Shown piece after piece: positions 10,325 through 23,734 of a stretch of DNA of 64,000 nt. Source of the stretch: Sympetrum striolatum (Eukaryota > Arthropoda > Insecta > Odonata > Libellulidae); assembly GCA_947579665.1 (NCBI GenBank), contig OX388350.1, positions 86,013,152 to 86,077,151 of the forward strand, given 5' to 3'. Each line of letters opens with the position of its first letter. Position 1 is the stretch's first letter. The notes under the pieces were generated by a model. The model was not told the DNA's origin, searched no databases, and saw only the letters and a list, made by a program, of their open reading frames with translations. The position numbers were made by a program, and so were the translations under genes.

Positions 10325-13300
10325 CTCTGCCATTTATTCCCATGAATTCAGTACCGAAGCGCCATCGCCTGTTAAGGGGAGACACGTCTGCACTTTAAAA
10401 AGACGCGTCGAGGAAATGAAAACTATTTTGGAAATTTTCATTCGCTCCTATGGAGGAATTTCTCAACCGTAAAGAATCATGTTTCAAGGCGAAAAGTTTT
10501 CGGAAGAGTAATTGCCATTTCTTATAGATAGAATATTATTTTTCTTTTACAAATATTATTCAGAAAAGAAAGGATGAGCTGCTAAATTCCGTGGAATACT
10601 TTGTATCGAATCTTCTTTGAGTAATATATGTTGTCAAAGTTTGCGAAAGTCTTAAACATCGTCAAGTTACATAGAATTGAATCGTGAACTAGCATTTTCC
10701 GCCATCAATTTATTTAAAACTTTACGTCAAAGAATTTTGGCCTTGCTGAACTCAGTTAAGTATGGCGAATTGATCAAAGTTCTGTGAAATCCTTGCTCAC
10801 GAAGCTCTGCGCATTCCATTCAGAAGACTATATTGCGATCGTGATTATCGTGATCCGTCAAAATCACAGAATTATTATTGTTATACCTCTGGTGGAATCC
10901 ATCATTAAAAATGACGAAACCAAAATTTGAGTTATTCAGAAGTATAAAAGCAGAAATATATATTAATAATTATATAAAAAATTATGTATCAATATTTCAT
11001 ATAAATTTCAATGAAGGTAGAATAAAAGCTAAAAATATACATAGAAATCATAAAAGATAATTTAATCAAATATGATTGAAGTTTTTGCAACAAGTTAAAC
11101 TCAAATTAAATACCCGAAGTAAAAAAAACCTTTTAGTTACTAACGTTATTAATTTAAATTAAAACGTTATTGTTTCGAATCCGTTCGTTTCAAAATCCCT
11201 CTCCCCTTTGTAAATATTTTAATTTTTCCCTTCCTTGATTGTCTTAATGCAACATAGGACTTGTGCGATAAGAATTCTATTGAGATATACTCATATATGA
11301 TTCTAAGTTTTCTCCTTGGGTTGTTTATCGTGATGCAACATGATTGGATGACGTGAAACTACGTCCTTTTCAAAATATTAACTTATGTTTAAAACAAATT
11401 CCAAAAGAACCGCCTAAGTCAACATTTTATTCCTATGGGTAAATGTATGTGCTTGGTTTCAGCAATCCCTACGGCAGTAAATGAAGAAGTATTGTCCATA
11501 ACCACAAAATACTGCATACGTTTCGTCTATTTTATCATTAATTTCCAATTTTCCAATTTAAATCGTATTTTATCAACAAATTAGAAATTCAGCTGCAAAA
11601 AATAAACAATTCCCTCAATTTTCCTTATTTTGACGTTTGTCTTAATTTCTTAGCTAACAAAAAAAATTACATGTGTTTATCCAGGGAGTATTTACGGAGT
11701 TGCTTGAAGTCCAACAGGATACTTATTTCGAATAACGAAAATTTGTAATATTCATATACAGTTTTCTTTGAATCCTATGATTTCATAATTATTCATCATT
11801 GATAAGGGCAGTAAAATAGTTTCGGAATTATTTCTTCGAGGCATTTCTTTTGGGGGTTACTAACATGAGGCGAAGAGCAGAGACAACAGTGATTATTACA
11901 GTAGACGTTTGCATAATTTAATTTAATGTAGACCTAGAGTTACGTCTCCAATGAATCAAATTGCACCCCATGAAATAGTAGTAGATGAGAAATTATAATT
12001 ATTCATCCATTACTATTATACTACCAAAATTTTAACTCAAGATGAAAAGAAAAATAAGTTTGTCAATGTCTCTTCCATAGAAAATGTATTGGCCAATTTT
12101 CTTAATTACCATACCCATTCCGGAATCGATATTTTCTCAGCTTTTCGCAGGCGACGAAAGTGAAACCTCGTCCTTAAATTACACAGCTATCCTTTTTGTC
12201 TTTAGCTACAATAAAGTGCGAAGTTAACGCGCGTCTCCTTTGGGCTTCAACAAAAGTCCTCTTCATAACAAAAGAACGCATATTTCTCATCCATTTTCTT
12301 CTACTTTTTCTTCCCTTTGGAAATTTTTTCCCTATAAAACAGGTCCATGGAAAGATTATAAGGAGCCTCTGAAGGATCAAGGCTACAAGTTATCACTATT
12401 TTGTAGATGGAATAGAAAATGTGAAAAGTTTTAGATCATGCAAGAGTAACTTGACTCTATGAATACGACAATTTTAAGGACTTGCACGACGATGAAAGGA
12501 ACGTGTTTACCTCTGCAATTTGGAAGCAAATGAGATTGGATGAAATTGAGTTTTCTCCCTCATATTCTACAATTACATTCATGAATAAGCCATAATAATG
12601 CTTCATATGATTTCAACTTCATCTAGATTATGTTTATGGTGACAAGGTCTATTGTTCCCAAAAATTGCATGGAAAATTTATATTTAGAAACTACGAAATT
12701 AAATTTGCAACTATCTACGTAAGCTAAAGCGGCTATAAGTGCATCATTTGCGATATTCAAAGTATCATTCTCATAAAACTCATTCCAACTGTACCGTCAT
12801 ATTCCACCTAGTAAATTGGTTTTCAACGTCACTTGCTTTGCTATTGTCGTTTAATTCAACACTCATCAACATCAATGGGCTAAATTTAATGTTTTCTCGA
12901 TGTGTTGTACCAAAGAAATGATAGTGCTCTGAATATAAAGGATTTTAAGTTAGACGATCAAATCTGCCTTAAAAATGCCGGTTTAAATCATCAACTTAGT
13001 GAAAAGCATTCAAAGGGAAGCCGGAATTAGGGCCAAGACAAGAGGAGTGAGGAAATTCGTTATTGATCACTCTATAAGACTATTAGTTTTTCCTTTAAGA
13101 TATTCCACAGTAGTTGATTAGGAGTTATCAAAGATAATTCTGTTCGTCAACAGCACTCATACCAGTATATTTCATCTCCTCGAAGTCATGAACAAGACTC
13201 TCAATAAAGACTCCTTCCCTAAAATATCCAATTATAATAACTATTAATTTAGTATAGAGGTGCTTCTTTGACTAGAACCTGAAGAGACCAGGTTAAAAAT

Positions 13301-14058
13301 TCAAATTTAAGAATTGTCTTCGTAGAAACTACATCTCATTGCACCTATAAAAACTATTTTTGTCCAAATAAGATAGTTTGAAATAGGTAACTAAGATTTT
13401 TAATTACAGAAGTTTTAACTATCCAAATTTTATTGTATTTGTAAGTGTATATTGCGCTATAGCTTAAATTCTGACACCGGGAGATAACTCGGAAATCCAT
13501 AGTAATTTCAGTTTAGATGTAATGCTACTTAACACACTTCAACTTTATAAAATGTACGTTCTCAGTAATTTGTGTAAGATATATGTTTAGTTAGACACCA
13601 TGGAGAATTGTTCACCCATCCCTAAGAATGCCTTGAATCCCAGCGATAAAAATAGTAATCACTCATTTCCGTGAATTCGCTGACGCGTGCGTCAGTCAGA
13701 GAAGATGGAAGGATGGATATTTACAACTGACCCAGATATTCGCCAAAGTCGTTAATCAAACGTTTGAAGGCGTTGTACGATTCTGATCTCAGTGGCAATT
13801 TCTGCATCGCGCCAAACGAGTCCGCAAATGCGCACATCTGCGTCCAGGAAATTAAACCATTTACGGCGATTTTCTTGTGAGAACTTTTGCAAAACTATTA
13901 TCTAAGTATTTAGAGTTCATTCGTCAAACTTAGATTACTTTGTTAGCAGAAATTCTGTAAAGTTTCGACAGCAATTAAGCCCAATTTCCGGAAGATTAGG
14001 ATCACTTCGTTGACAAGATTAATAAAGTGAATTAATGTTATGCTATTTTGCTCAATTG
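10325..14058. other. No gene seen
   Basis: About 3.7 kb of AT-rich DNA. Frames near 10878, 12174-12434 and 12739 are of chance length. A 16-bp palindrome CTGACGCGTGCGTCAG at 13680-13695 sits in a short GC-richer patch (13,660-13,860). No transposon ends or splice pairs were convincing. Confidence 0.4.
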
Positions 14059-14113
14059 GGTCCAAACCGGAAACCGAACCCGGGAAAGCGACTATGCTAT
14101 CCACTTGCAGCCG
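14059..14113 (-). repeat. tRNA-related SINE head or tRNA pseudogene
   Basis: On the minus strand GGCTGCAAGTGGATAGCATAG resembles a tRNA D-arm/A box. About 20 bases later GGGTTCGGTTTCC resembles a T-arm/B box. Spacing fits a pol III internal promoter, but the arms do not close into a full cloverleaf. It is therefore a decayed tRNA-derived SINE head rather than a working tRNA. Confidence 0.4.
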
Positions 14114-15536
14114 TTGATTTTCTCTTTTATGGAACTCGCTTCAGGATTGCTGTTTCTTGAGGTAAATTTGAGAATGAGCATTCAAGCATTTAAATAATAT
14201 TCCATTTTTATGCGGATCCTCATGAATTCGTTCTAAAAAAAAACAAATCAAAAAATTTATAACTATAACTGTATTGACAGTTATTGATATTTCATCTAAC
14301 TGATGGCACTGAATATCCCTCTATTGAGATCAAATCAAAACCATCCTCATTTCCGTTGAGAGATTTGCAAACAAGAGACGATGCCGACAAAACCTGTTCA
14401 GAGACCATCAGCTCAATTTCCTCACGCCTTTCCATTCTGAGGTCATAACGCCCTAATATCAAATCCATTAATCATTCAAATGCATCTGAGCTGACAGACA
14501 GACAGGCGCATAGAGAATCACTCGTTGTAGGAACAAAGTGAAGTTTATAATATTTCTCAATTCACAAATTTGCCTGTTGAATAATATTCGGTTGAGATAT
14601 TATTTGTTTATCATTCTAAGTAAAAAAATTAACTTCCGAAAAATTAATTTATCGACTGCGGAATTAGTTGGTTTTAGTTTACCGATTTAAATTCTTTTAA
14701 TGTTTGTAAATATCCCAATGTGTAATGTTTCAAATTACGGAATCTCAGAAACTTAGACATATTAATTACTAGGAATACAAACAGATTTGTTTTCTGTGTG
14801 TAGTATCTAAAGCGAAAAACAAACGCATGCACATACAAATTATGGAATAATCATGTTTGGAATAGAAATAAACAATTTACTTTAAATACGCTTCTACGTA
14901 GCTTCGCGAAAAGATTGATCACTTCAGTCTACGAAAGAATTCCCTATCCTTTAGCAAACATCGAGGAAACATCTCCAAAGGGAAGGAATTATGGAGCTGT
15001 ATAGGTGTGAAACAGCTAAAAGAACTCAAAAACTTGGTTTAGGTATTTCAAAACAAGTTCTTTTTACATAGAGGGGTGATGGCCTCTAAAATTATAAAAC
15101 TAAAAAGAAGTATTTCCCCAGCGATGGAATTTTCAAATTTCCAAATAGTGGAAAGGGTGACTCTCTATTTGTACGATAAATCTGTTGTAAACCCTCAGAT
15201 AATTCTTGAAATAGAGTTGTTAGAGGAAATGAGTTCAAAACTTAAGTTAAAATTCTTTAAATAAATTAAAAAATAATACAACCTAGGGAGATAAACTAGC
15301 TCAGATGCTTCATTGAAAGTGTGATAAAAATCTAAGAAACTGAAACAGTCGATTTAACTGGACCATGCAACCCTTGCCACACGTAAAAGTACTGAGTATG
15401 CATGCCCACATATCCGAAATTACGTACATGTACATCTACGTAAAGGATAATGGAGTCCAATCTTAGCACCGAGACATTTAAAAAATTAAGATGTTTTGCC
15501 TTTGGTAAAGAGAATATTACCGTTCTCTCTTTCAAC
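14114..15536. other. No gene seen
   Basis: AT-rich sequence. A plus-strand frame at 15076-15264 has no recognisable motif. Confidence 0.4.
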
Positions 15537-15735
15537 TTCCTTACTTTTCATTTTCCATTATTTTTAATTCCTCCTTTTATTCTTCTCTTTTAATTTCTAC
15601 TTCCTTCAATATCCTCCAACTCTTTTCATCCTCTGAATCTCTTTCTCTTACACCACTCATTCATTCCCTCTTCTATTCGTCCCTTCCCGCATCTTTCTCT
15701 CTTTTCTTTTCATCTTCTCTTTTGTTATCCTTCAG
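15537..15735. repeat. Pyrimidine-rich tract
   Basis: About 200 bp that is overwhelmingly C/T on the plus strand (many cttctctttt and ttcctcc runs). It has no fixed period, so it is low-complexity rather than a tandem repeat. Similar tracts recur downstream. Confidence 0.6.
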
Positions 15736-16896
15736 TCGTACTACTGCCCTCTAGCAGTATATTCAATACAGCATTTCTATATGAATTCCTCAACATAGGG
15801 CTGCTCTTTATCGTCTTCCATATTAAATGTGTGGGATTGACATCAGAAGCACTTTTTCTGAAATGATGAGGACCACTTCAGCGGAATTTCCTCAAAGAAT
15901 GTCACAAGTGGTGCAGAAGAACACAATTGAATCGCATTGGCTATTCCAGAAACACATTTTTGGCAAAGCATAAGGAAAACCGTTAATCGATAATCGCTTT
16001 TATTCAACATCACTCATGCTTCATTAAGTTTTATAGAATCACAGCTATTAACAAGATTGTTACATAAGGATGTGATTGGTTTATTATTTCTATTCAATAC
16101 CAAAATACAAATGCAAAAATATTTGACTTATATATATGGTTCCAGGATCACTTTATCCTCAAAAATTTTAAAAGTAAAGGTAATAGCTATAGAAATAATA
16201 ATAAGATATATATTTCTTTAAACCTTATGTGCATTTTCATCCGATTTATTTTTTATTTTCCTAACTTATGTTCTCCCGGTATGTTGCAAGTCACATTCCA
16301 AAATATCTCTCATAAATTCTTAAGTATAAGCGTTTTCTAGTCCCTCATATTAAAAATGTTGACTGAACATGTTTACGGCTGATTTTTTCATTTTTCCAGA
16401 CGAGGAGTTGTTCATTTTATACATTAAAAACTTATTTGGCAAGAACCTCAAGGCACCCCTTTCTCTCTCTCATTCAAACAAGTTCTTCCTTTTCATCTTT
16501 TGTTCAACATGTCTCTTTGTTCCTTAAAGAGAAAGCACCAGTATCTACTTCTCGCCTCATTACTTTAATCTTATTCGCCGTCCAACGAAAACAGAGGTTC
16601 AGATGGAAGCCGCTGGTGGCTCTGATGGCCACTTATTCGGGGAGGCGCAAATTGCGTTAAGCGAGCTTCACCCGTTATTGGGATCACGTGGTTCCTTTTA
16701 TTCGTTCCCTTTGAGAGTGTGATGTCCGTCATCTTATATCTACATCACGTCGTTGATTCAAAAAAAGCTGACTAGCGGTAAATTATCATACTTTTATTGA
16801 CTTTAATTCCCTTTATATAGGAATAGGAGAAGGAAATATCTCTGCACGGACTTCAACATGTTTGAAACACAAGAAGAAACAAGAGAAAAGTATCCA
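15736..16896. other. No supported gene
   Basis: A GC-richer patch (about 16,555-16,720) overlaps a 74-codon plus-strand frame at 16436-16660. No domain, acceptor or donor supports it as an exon. Confidence 0.35.
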
Positions 16897-17000
16897 CTTC
16901 ACCGGCATTCGAACCCGGGTCTTGCGGGCAAATATTCCAATTATTAAACTGGGCAATGTACTCTGAGGGTTAGATCGCCATGAGTGTGGGAGACTTCGGT
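16897..17000 (-). repeat. tRNA-related SINE relic
   Basis: Minus strand: TTAATAATTGGAATATTTGCCCGCAAG followed by CCCGGGTTCGAATGCCGG, the layout of a tRNA anticodon region and B box (GGTTCGAATGCC). A second near-B-box lies at about 16,998. The A box is degenerate. I take it as a SINE relic, not a functional tRNA. Confidence 0.4.
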
Positions 17001-17439
17001 TCATATCCCAATCAAATTGGCATTTTTCTTTTTTGTTGAAACTCTCGCTCTACGGCTTTCGTTTATTTTCTTATAATCGCATGTTACTAAATTTATTGAT
17101 ATGTATTTAATTTTTATGTATTGACATTTATGATGGAAGGTGAAGTTTAAATTCAATGCATATTTTAGGATCTTTTATAAGAAAATAACCAAAATTGAAT
17201 TCATTATGGAAGATTGTCCGTGCGATAGATTTTGAAGATATTGGCATGAGAAATTCAAATTTGTTCAGTTTCAGTGACATTCTATAGAAATATTTTTCTT
17301 TATGTTGAATCATATATATGAATTCATAATTGTGTTAATCCGCTAAATCATCTTTTTCCCGAAGATAAAAATATTTTCAACGCTCCGAGACATCCGCCTG
17401 GATTTTTGCCTTTTCATCCTTAGATTGCTTAAATATTCG

Positions 17440-17770
17440 AGAAATGATTCTTCCTGTCTCTTCCATTTCGTATCCATTCATCTTTCTTCGCTCTTTGTCA
17501 CCCTTTCGCTAACATCACTCCTGTTCTTCGAGTTTATTTATATCCATTCACGTCCAGCTTCATTTTCGTCTCTTTTGTGTGAGGTCTCTCTTGGAATCCT
17601 TCCATAATCCCGTACTTCGTTTGCCATACAAAAATCTCCTCTTCGTTCATTTTCCTCTTTTTCTCCATTTCCTCTTTACCTCACCTTTCTTTCGAAGTTT
17701 ATTTTTTTCGTCTTTCGCTAGGATTAACCTTTCATCCAACAGCAATCCTTTCTTCCTGTCCTCGTAGGAT
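17440..17770. repeat. Pyrimidine-rich tract
   Basis: C/T-rich plus strand (tctcttcc, tttcttcg, ctctttttctccatttcctc) over about 330 bp. Two overlapping Ser/Leu/Phe-rich frames (17425-17607, 17579-17767) are translations of this low-complexity sequence. Confidence 0.55.
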
Positions 17771-20700
17771 TTCTTCCATTTCTGGGACTTCCTGTTCCGT
17801 GACATTCTATCAGACATTTTCTTCTATTTCATGTGCCTTAGAAACAGTAATTCTAGCTTTTTTCCTTCATTCTCTTTTGAATGAAATTTACTTATTTGCA
17901 AAGTTAAGAAGAATTTTTCCAAAGAGTAGGTGACATTTAAAAACAGGGTGAGAAATAATTTCTACTTTATAAAGTATTCTGACGGGAAAATACGTTATCT
18001 AGAATTCAAAATGACGAGGGTTATTGTTTTGATCATAGATTATTTAACATAATTAGTATTATTTGCAGTTGTTGATGTATGTTTGAGATTTCGAAATTCT
18101 TAAGTAAATAAAATGAATACCTAATAAAGGGAGTTCCTCTTCAGGAGTATTTATAAAAGAAATCATTGCTTTCGAAATGCGCATTGAGTGCTTCTTAAAA
18201 CTGCGGTGTTCTATTTTTTTATGGGGAATTGAGACGAAGATCGATGACAAAGGCGACTTATTGGTGATTTTTAACCTTCGATTATTTTACAGTTTTCTTC
18301 CAAATATTCTGCCTTTACAAGGACACTGTCATAAGATAATACACATTATTTAATTATTGGAATATATACATCTGATCCTCCGCTTTCTCTCCTGCTATAT
18401 TTTTCATTGCTATTGTTAGACAATTCATAAAATTTATGTTACCCCTCTGGAATATTTTAACAAATTCAAGTGTTCAAGTAGCATTTTAAAGTAATATTCT
18501 TACATTAAAAATTTACATTACTCGATTTATTTGAGAATGTGAGGATATTTTCCGAATTTCTTATTTCGTTGACAGTAATAAAGTAATATTTATTAATAGT
18601 ATTGTACATACTACTTTTAATTACCATTTAAATACCATTTATAATATTTAAACGCATTTTTAATTTCTCCTTTTTAAGTCCGATCTAAATAAAAACTAAT
18701 ATTTTTCTAAAATACTATTAAAAAAATGTATTCTATGTAAGGTAATTATTTAAAATATCTCACGTATAATTTATCATACGTTTTCGTGATTCTGGAATGA
18801 TTTATTGCAGTAAAAATAATTTCTTTCTTTAATTTCGTTTCGTTTTAAATTCTGGTTCGAATTATTTAATCTAAACTATTCCGAAAAGATGAAAATATTT
18901 GACATTTCCCAAAATAGGTATTCTTCTCTAATGGATCAATATCCGACATTTATTTTTCGTTTTCTTTGGAATAAGTGTTTTCTGACTAAGCGTCCATCAG
19001 AATAATAATCCTTTGAGAATCATATTTCGTTTAACGCATCTGCGAACAGAATTTCGCCAAAAGGATTAACAATCAGCAGCGTATTTATTTAATTGATTGG
19101 ATCACTTAATCTATGCTACTCTCAATCAAGTCTGAAATCTATATGTAGTACACGGAAGGTTCTTTTGTAACGTATAATCCATGGCAATTAATGGTCCAAA
19201 TGAAGGAAAGTATTTTTGTTTTTGTATTGACCCATGCGCGTAATTGAAACCCTTCGAAAGAAGCGAATTAGAATAAAGTGGATAGATCAAGGCAACATTC
19301 GATTCATAAGATATGAACAAGGAATTGCCGAATACATAGTAAGATATGTGAATCACAACGTAAATAAAATATAGAGGTGGTGGCTCTCCGTGTAATGTTC
19401 GGATTGAAATATTTAAATCAATTAATTTGTAAACAGGGCCATCAAACTCAGCATCCCCTAATGAAATCCACTTTCTTCATTTGAATGTTCCCCTTTCTAA
19501 TCTCTTCTGATCCAATACCTTTAATCAAAAGACTACCGCAATTTCTCTCTCCATTCCTCGTTTGCCTTAAGCTATTTCCTAATCACTTGGGACTTTTATA
19601 TTTTTGTCTCTTCTTTGAGGATGGAAAGCTATTTTCAGCGAAGGGAAGACGTTTTCTCGGGGCAATTTGCATTAAATATGGAGATATGTTCCATTTTTAC
19701 GGAATATTTCTCTGTAAATATTCCGTGTCAACTTAATTCCTAAAGTTAGTAAATTTACATTTTATGAATCTATATTTTATAAATTGACCCGAAATCCATA
19801 ATTAAGTTTGTTAGTTAAAGAATTTGTTATATTATCATATTCATCAGCCCTTTTCAATACAACTGATTAACAATAATTTATAGCGTACATCTTTTAACTC
19901 CCGGGTTAAACTTTTAACAGGTCAGGATCGTTAGACTTCATTGGTTGAAATTCATTCTATAAGTGAATGTTTCCTTCAACGAATAGCTTAAAATGGAACA
20001 ATTTGAAAGCGATTCCCTTAAATTATATTTATTTAGACGGTGGAAGTAAATGTTACAAAGGTCTTTTTACCTATTCGTTTTTTTTCAAACTAATGCATAA
20101 TTTTATTATATTTCATATTTCCCTCGCAAAACTGAAGTAACTTCTTACTCTGTAAACTTCCGTGGCGTATTTCTGAGTCTCTGTGCGTCTTTCGATGAAT
20201 AGTTTAGGGGACCGCAGTTTGGGGTTCTTCAGGCGTCGACCAGAAGCAGACTTTCCCTCCACTTAACCTGAATGCATAACTGTCGTCGCCTAAACAATTC
20301 ATTGAAACCCCAGAAAATGCAGATTGGAACCTTCCTCCTGTTTCTTAAACCTATCCTTATTAATTGAACCATTCATCCTTCTTACTCACCTCATATGTTT
20401 ATTATCCAGTTTAACTAAGGTTTCACAATTAAAATTTACTTCTATAATATACAAAATATTTCAACAAATAATACGGAATTCTTTGATTTGATGAGAAAAC
20501 ACGAATTTCATGAGTGGAAAAATATCGCTTCCACAATTAATAGTTCTACATATACATTACAAAATGTGTACTGAGAAAATTTAACGTAAGTCCAGATTTT
20601 TACGAGTCGAACGTTTATTTCATCCGACATTGATGCGAATCGAATCCTCGCGATTTTTCAATGAACACATCGAAAGAAATTATTATTAAGTCGAATATGA

Positions 20701-22666
20701 GCACTCAAAAAATGATTGTTTAATCCCTCCCAAGACCAGAGCTACTTTTTTTTCATATATTGTGTCAACTTGAAGAAATGAATTGCATGACTCCACCTCG
20801 TAAATAATATCGCGTGTCTCTCTCATAATGTGTCAGATTATAATCTCGTCAACAGAGAGGAAATGACGCGCCCAACGTCTTCTGATAATTAATAAAAACA
20901 TTGTAATAATTCCATATGAGAGAAAGTGTATTAATTCAATCTTGCAAATGAGTTTACAAAGAGTTTATTTTCCCTCTTCGAACGAATCCTTTCTATTTGA
21001 TGTAATTCCTTGGTCTATTAAATAATCATAAATAAGCGCTAACGAATTTAAATAAATAAAATTGCAGAGTAATTCTTTATTCTTGGTTTTACTGGAAATG
21101 CCTTTTTCTCCTAGCAATCGATTTCTTCATTAATATTTGGTAAAGAGATTGGGTTGAAATATAGAATTATGCGTTGAAAATAATTGAGATGTTTCTCTAA
21201 GAATGATGGAAGTCTATGGAAAACATTCTAAAAGACGTGAGACCGAATATAAGGAAGGGGGAGTGTAATAACCTGGGGGCACTTAGAAATGAAAAAAGTC
21301 GAGAATTGCGATAACGAGAAGAAGTAAATGAATTGAGGGAGCTATGAATGCAAGAAACATCTGCGCTTCTGTCTTTTCTAAGATAGCGGCGCAGGAAATG
21401 AAATCTTTGGGGATAAACACATTTTGTCGTCGAGTTATACGATCTTTAAGCAAAGCTTGCTCATACGATGCAGTTATATTCCCTAATACGACTGTTTACC
21501 TTTTGCAGAGAAAGGAAGCGTGTTGTTTAAACGAAGCGTTTTCTTACATGATTAAACTAAGCTCCGCATTCATAGGATATAAAGGCTCTAATTTCCATAT
21601 GCATAAGGTTTTATCGGACAGTGAAGAGTCCTTGCAGCCATCTTCCCTACCACTGAGGACATTAGCTTCTGTTATGATAGCGTGACATTGACCCACTTGG
21701 CTACATTTCATCCATTCTCGAATCAGTTACTCTGTGGACGTAGTGTGACGGAGAATTTTCTCGGAATCAGCGGAAATTGTTTACTGTAAATGGAGTTAAT
21801 AATTTTTCATTCATAGTGATTATGAATAAAAGATAAATGATTTATATTGTCTTACTTCCTGTTCAGTTAACAACGACTTTGAAAACTTGTGGTAAAGGAT
21901 GCAGAAATGCATATTTTATTGATATTTTTATCATTCCTAAGTATTTCAAGTTAATTTAGTCTTCAATAATTTACCTTTTAAAGCTTTTATAGATTATATA
22001 AACTATTAATTGCCTTCCCCCAACTCAACCGAAATAAAGAATATACCGTTTCAAATTGAAACCACATTCAATCAATAATAAGCTCTTAATCATCTTACAA
22101 ATTGTGTTTATAGGGTTAATACCATATATTTAACTAAATATAAAAATCCCAAATGTATTGCAACTATCACTAATATTTATCTCAAAACTTTGTGGTGAAG
22201 GAAAAAGGGTATCTATGAATGACTTCACTTTGAAAGTGTGTTGGCGATGTCGGATGAGTTGTTTCGGCGTTGAAGGTTGTTTTTGTATTTAATCATTATA
22301 TAGCTGTGCGTACCATTATTATTCGGCAATTCCAATTAAATATTCATTGCTCTTATTTCCAGATTGTTAATAATATGCCCTTATTACACAATTGTGCCTA
22401 ATAAGGAACTACTGATCGATTTCTAGAAAAATTCGTTTGCGAATATTTTAATAGGGGTTATGCTTCCCTCTGCCGAGTTTGTTTTGGTATATCTGATAAA
22501 ACGCGCAAAATAAAAGTGAACAATTGCATTTAAATAATAAACAGCAATCTCGTAGGATGCGTAAAATTCCTTTCATACGACAATAGGTTGTTATTGACAA
22601 CTAATATTAACTTACAAGCACGCCCCTGAAGCTCCCCTATGCTGACTGTGCTATCGGCTGACGCCC
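17771..22666. other. No supported gene
   Basis: About 4.9 kb without recognisable coding sequence. The longest frame, 21344-21685 (113 codons, plus), has no known domain and lies in DNA of slightly higher GC. It could be chance or an exon, and I cannot decide. No transposon termini were identified. Confidence 0.35.
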
Positions 22667-23065
22667 TTAATGTCCGCAGCCACCAGATGGCAGCACTGAA
22701 GCTCGCCCTTTGAAAACATAATCTCATATGGAATAAATGGAAAATACAGCACGATTATGATACTTTTTCCCTCTTTTTCTTGGCGGGAGTAGTATATACG
22801 AAAGATGGAATTCAGAGTTAGTGATTTATCCATTAATAAGTACTTAAAACAATTAAATAATATGGGCAAATTAGTAAATCCGAAGAATAAGTGCAGGTTG
22901 CCTTCAGGGCACACCACAAGTAACTTCGTCGCTGTGAAAACATTATTCGTAGATCAGCGAAGTGTTCTGCTTGGATACACAGAAAATAATTGATCCTTAA
23001 TAAATTACCAACGTTACATCTACTTCCAACCAAACCTTTTAAAACTAGAATCGCAGGATGCACAT

Positions 23066-23181
23066 GGGTGGTCTGAAAAGTTTCCGACATTTCAACATTT
23101 CTTGAGATGTTTTCTGAAAATTTCTGAAAATGTTCTGAAGATGTCTGAAGAATCTGGGGTTGGAAACTTTTCAGACCACCC
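23066..23181. mobile_element. Mariner-like hairpin MITE (116 bp)
   Basis: Perfect 20-bp arms, GGGTGGTCTGAAAAGTTTCC and its complement, enclose a 76-bp loop rich in TCTGAAAAT/TCTGAAGAT. The right outer flank reads CTCGTATATA, so in reverse the end is TACGAGGGTGGTC, mariner-like with a TA. The left TA is not preserved (CA). The MITE is nested inside the TTAA element. Confidence 0.5.
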
Positions 23182-23734
23182 TCGTATATACATTTCCTGA
23201 AAAAAAATCGAAGTTCCCAGAAATAGTCTCCAGGAAATGAGTAAACGGTCAAATATTGTTGAAACATACATAAATACAAAACTATCAAATTTTAATGACT
23301 AGCGTGGACTGCATTTTATCTTGGGGAGGCTGAAATGTGAAGTTAGGTTATACAATATACAAACATGAAGGAAAGAGTGGTATAAAAAAGTTATTGAGCA
23401 AAAATTACAAATTGTTGCTCCTCTTTGAGGATGAAAGTATGAAGGTTTACCTTAGGATGAACCAAACCCCCCATACTTTTCATATTAGTTAAATTTGCTA
23501 CTGGATGGCAAGAGAATGCCCCCGGATGAATTAATACTGCCTGGCAAACAGCATACTTGCTGTGTTTCTTTATCTGGTGCAATACAACGATTACCAGGCA
23601 TTTTTAAGATTAGGGATACTTTAAGGATATCTTAAAATATATCAAAAGTCTTTAAGCGCAGTAACGACAATGAAAATCTCCAACTCACACTACGTGGTCG
23701 CACTTGCCAACTTACATCAACGTTACCGTAGAAA

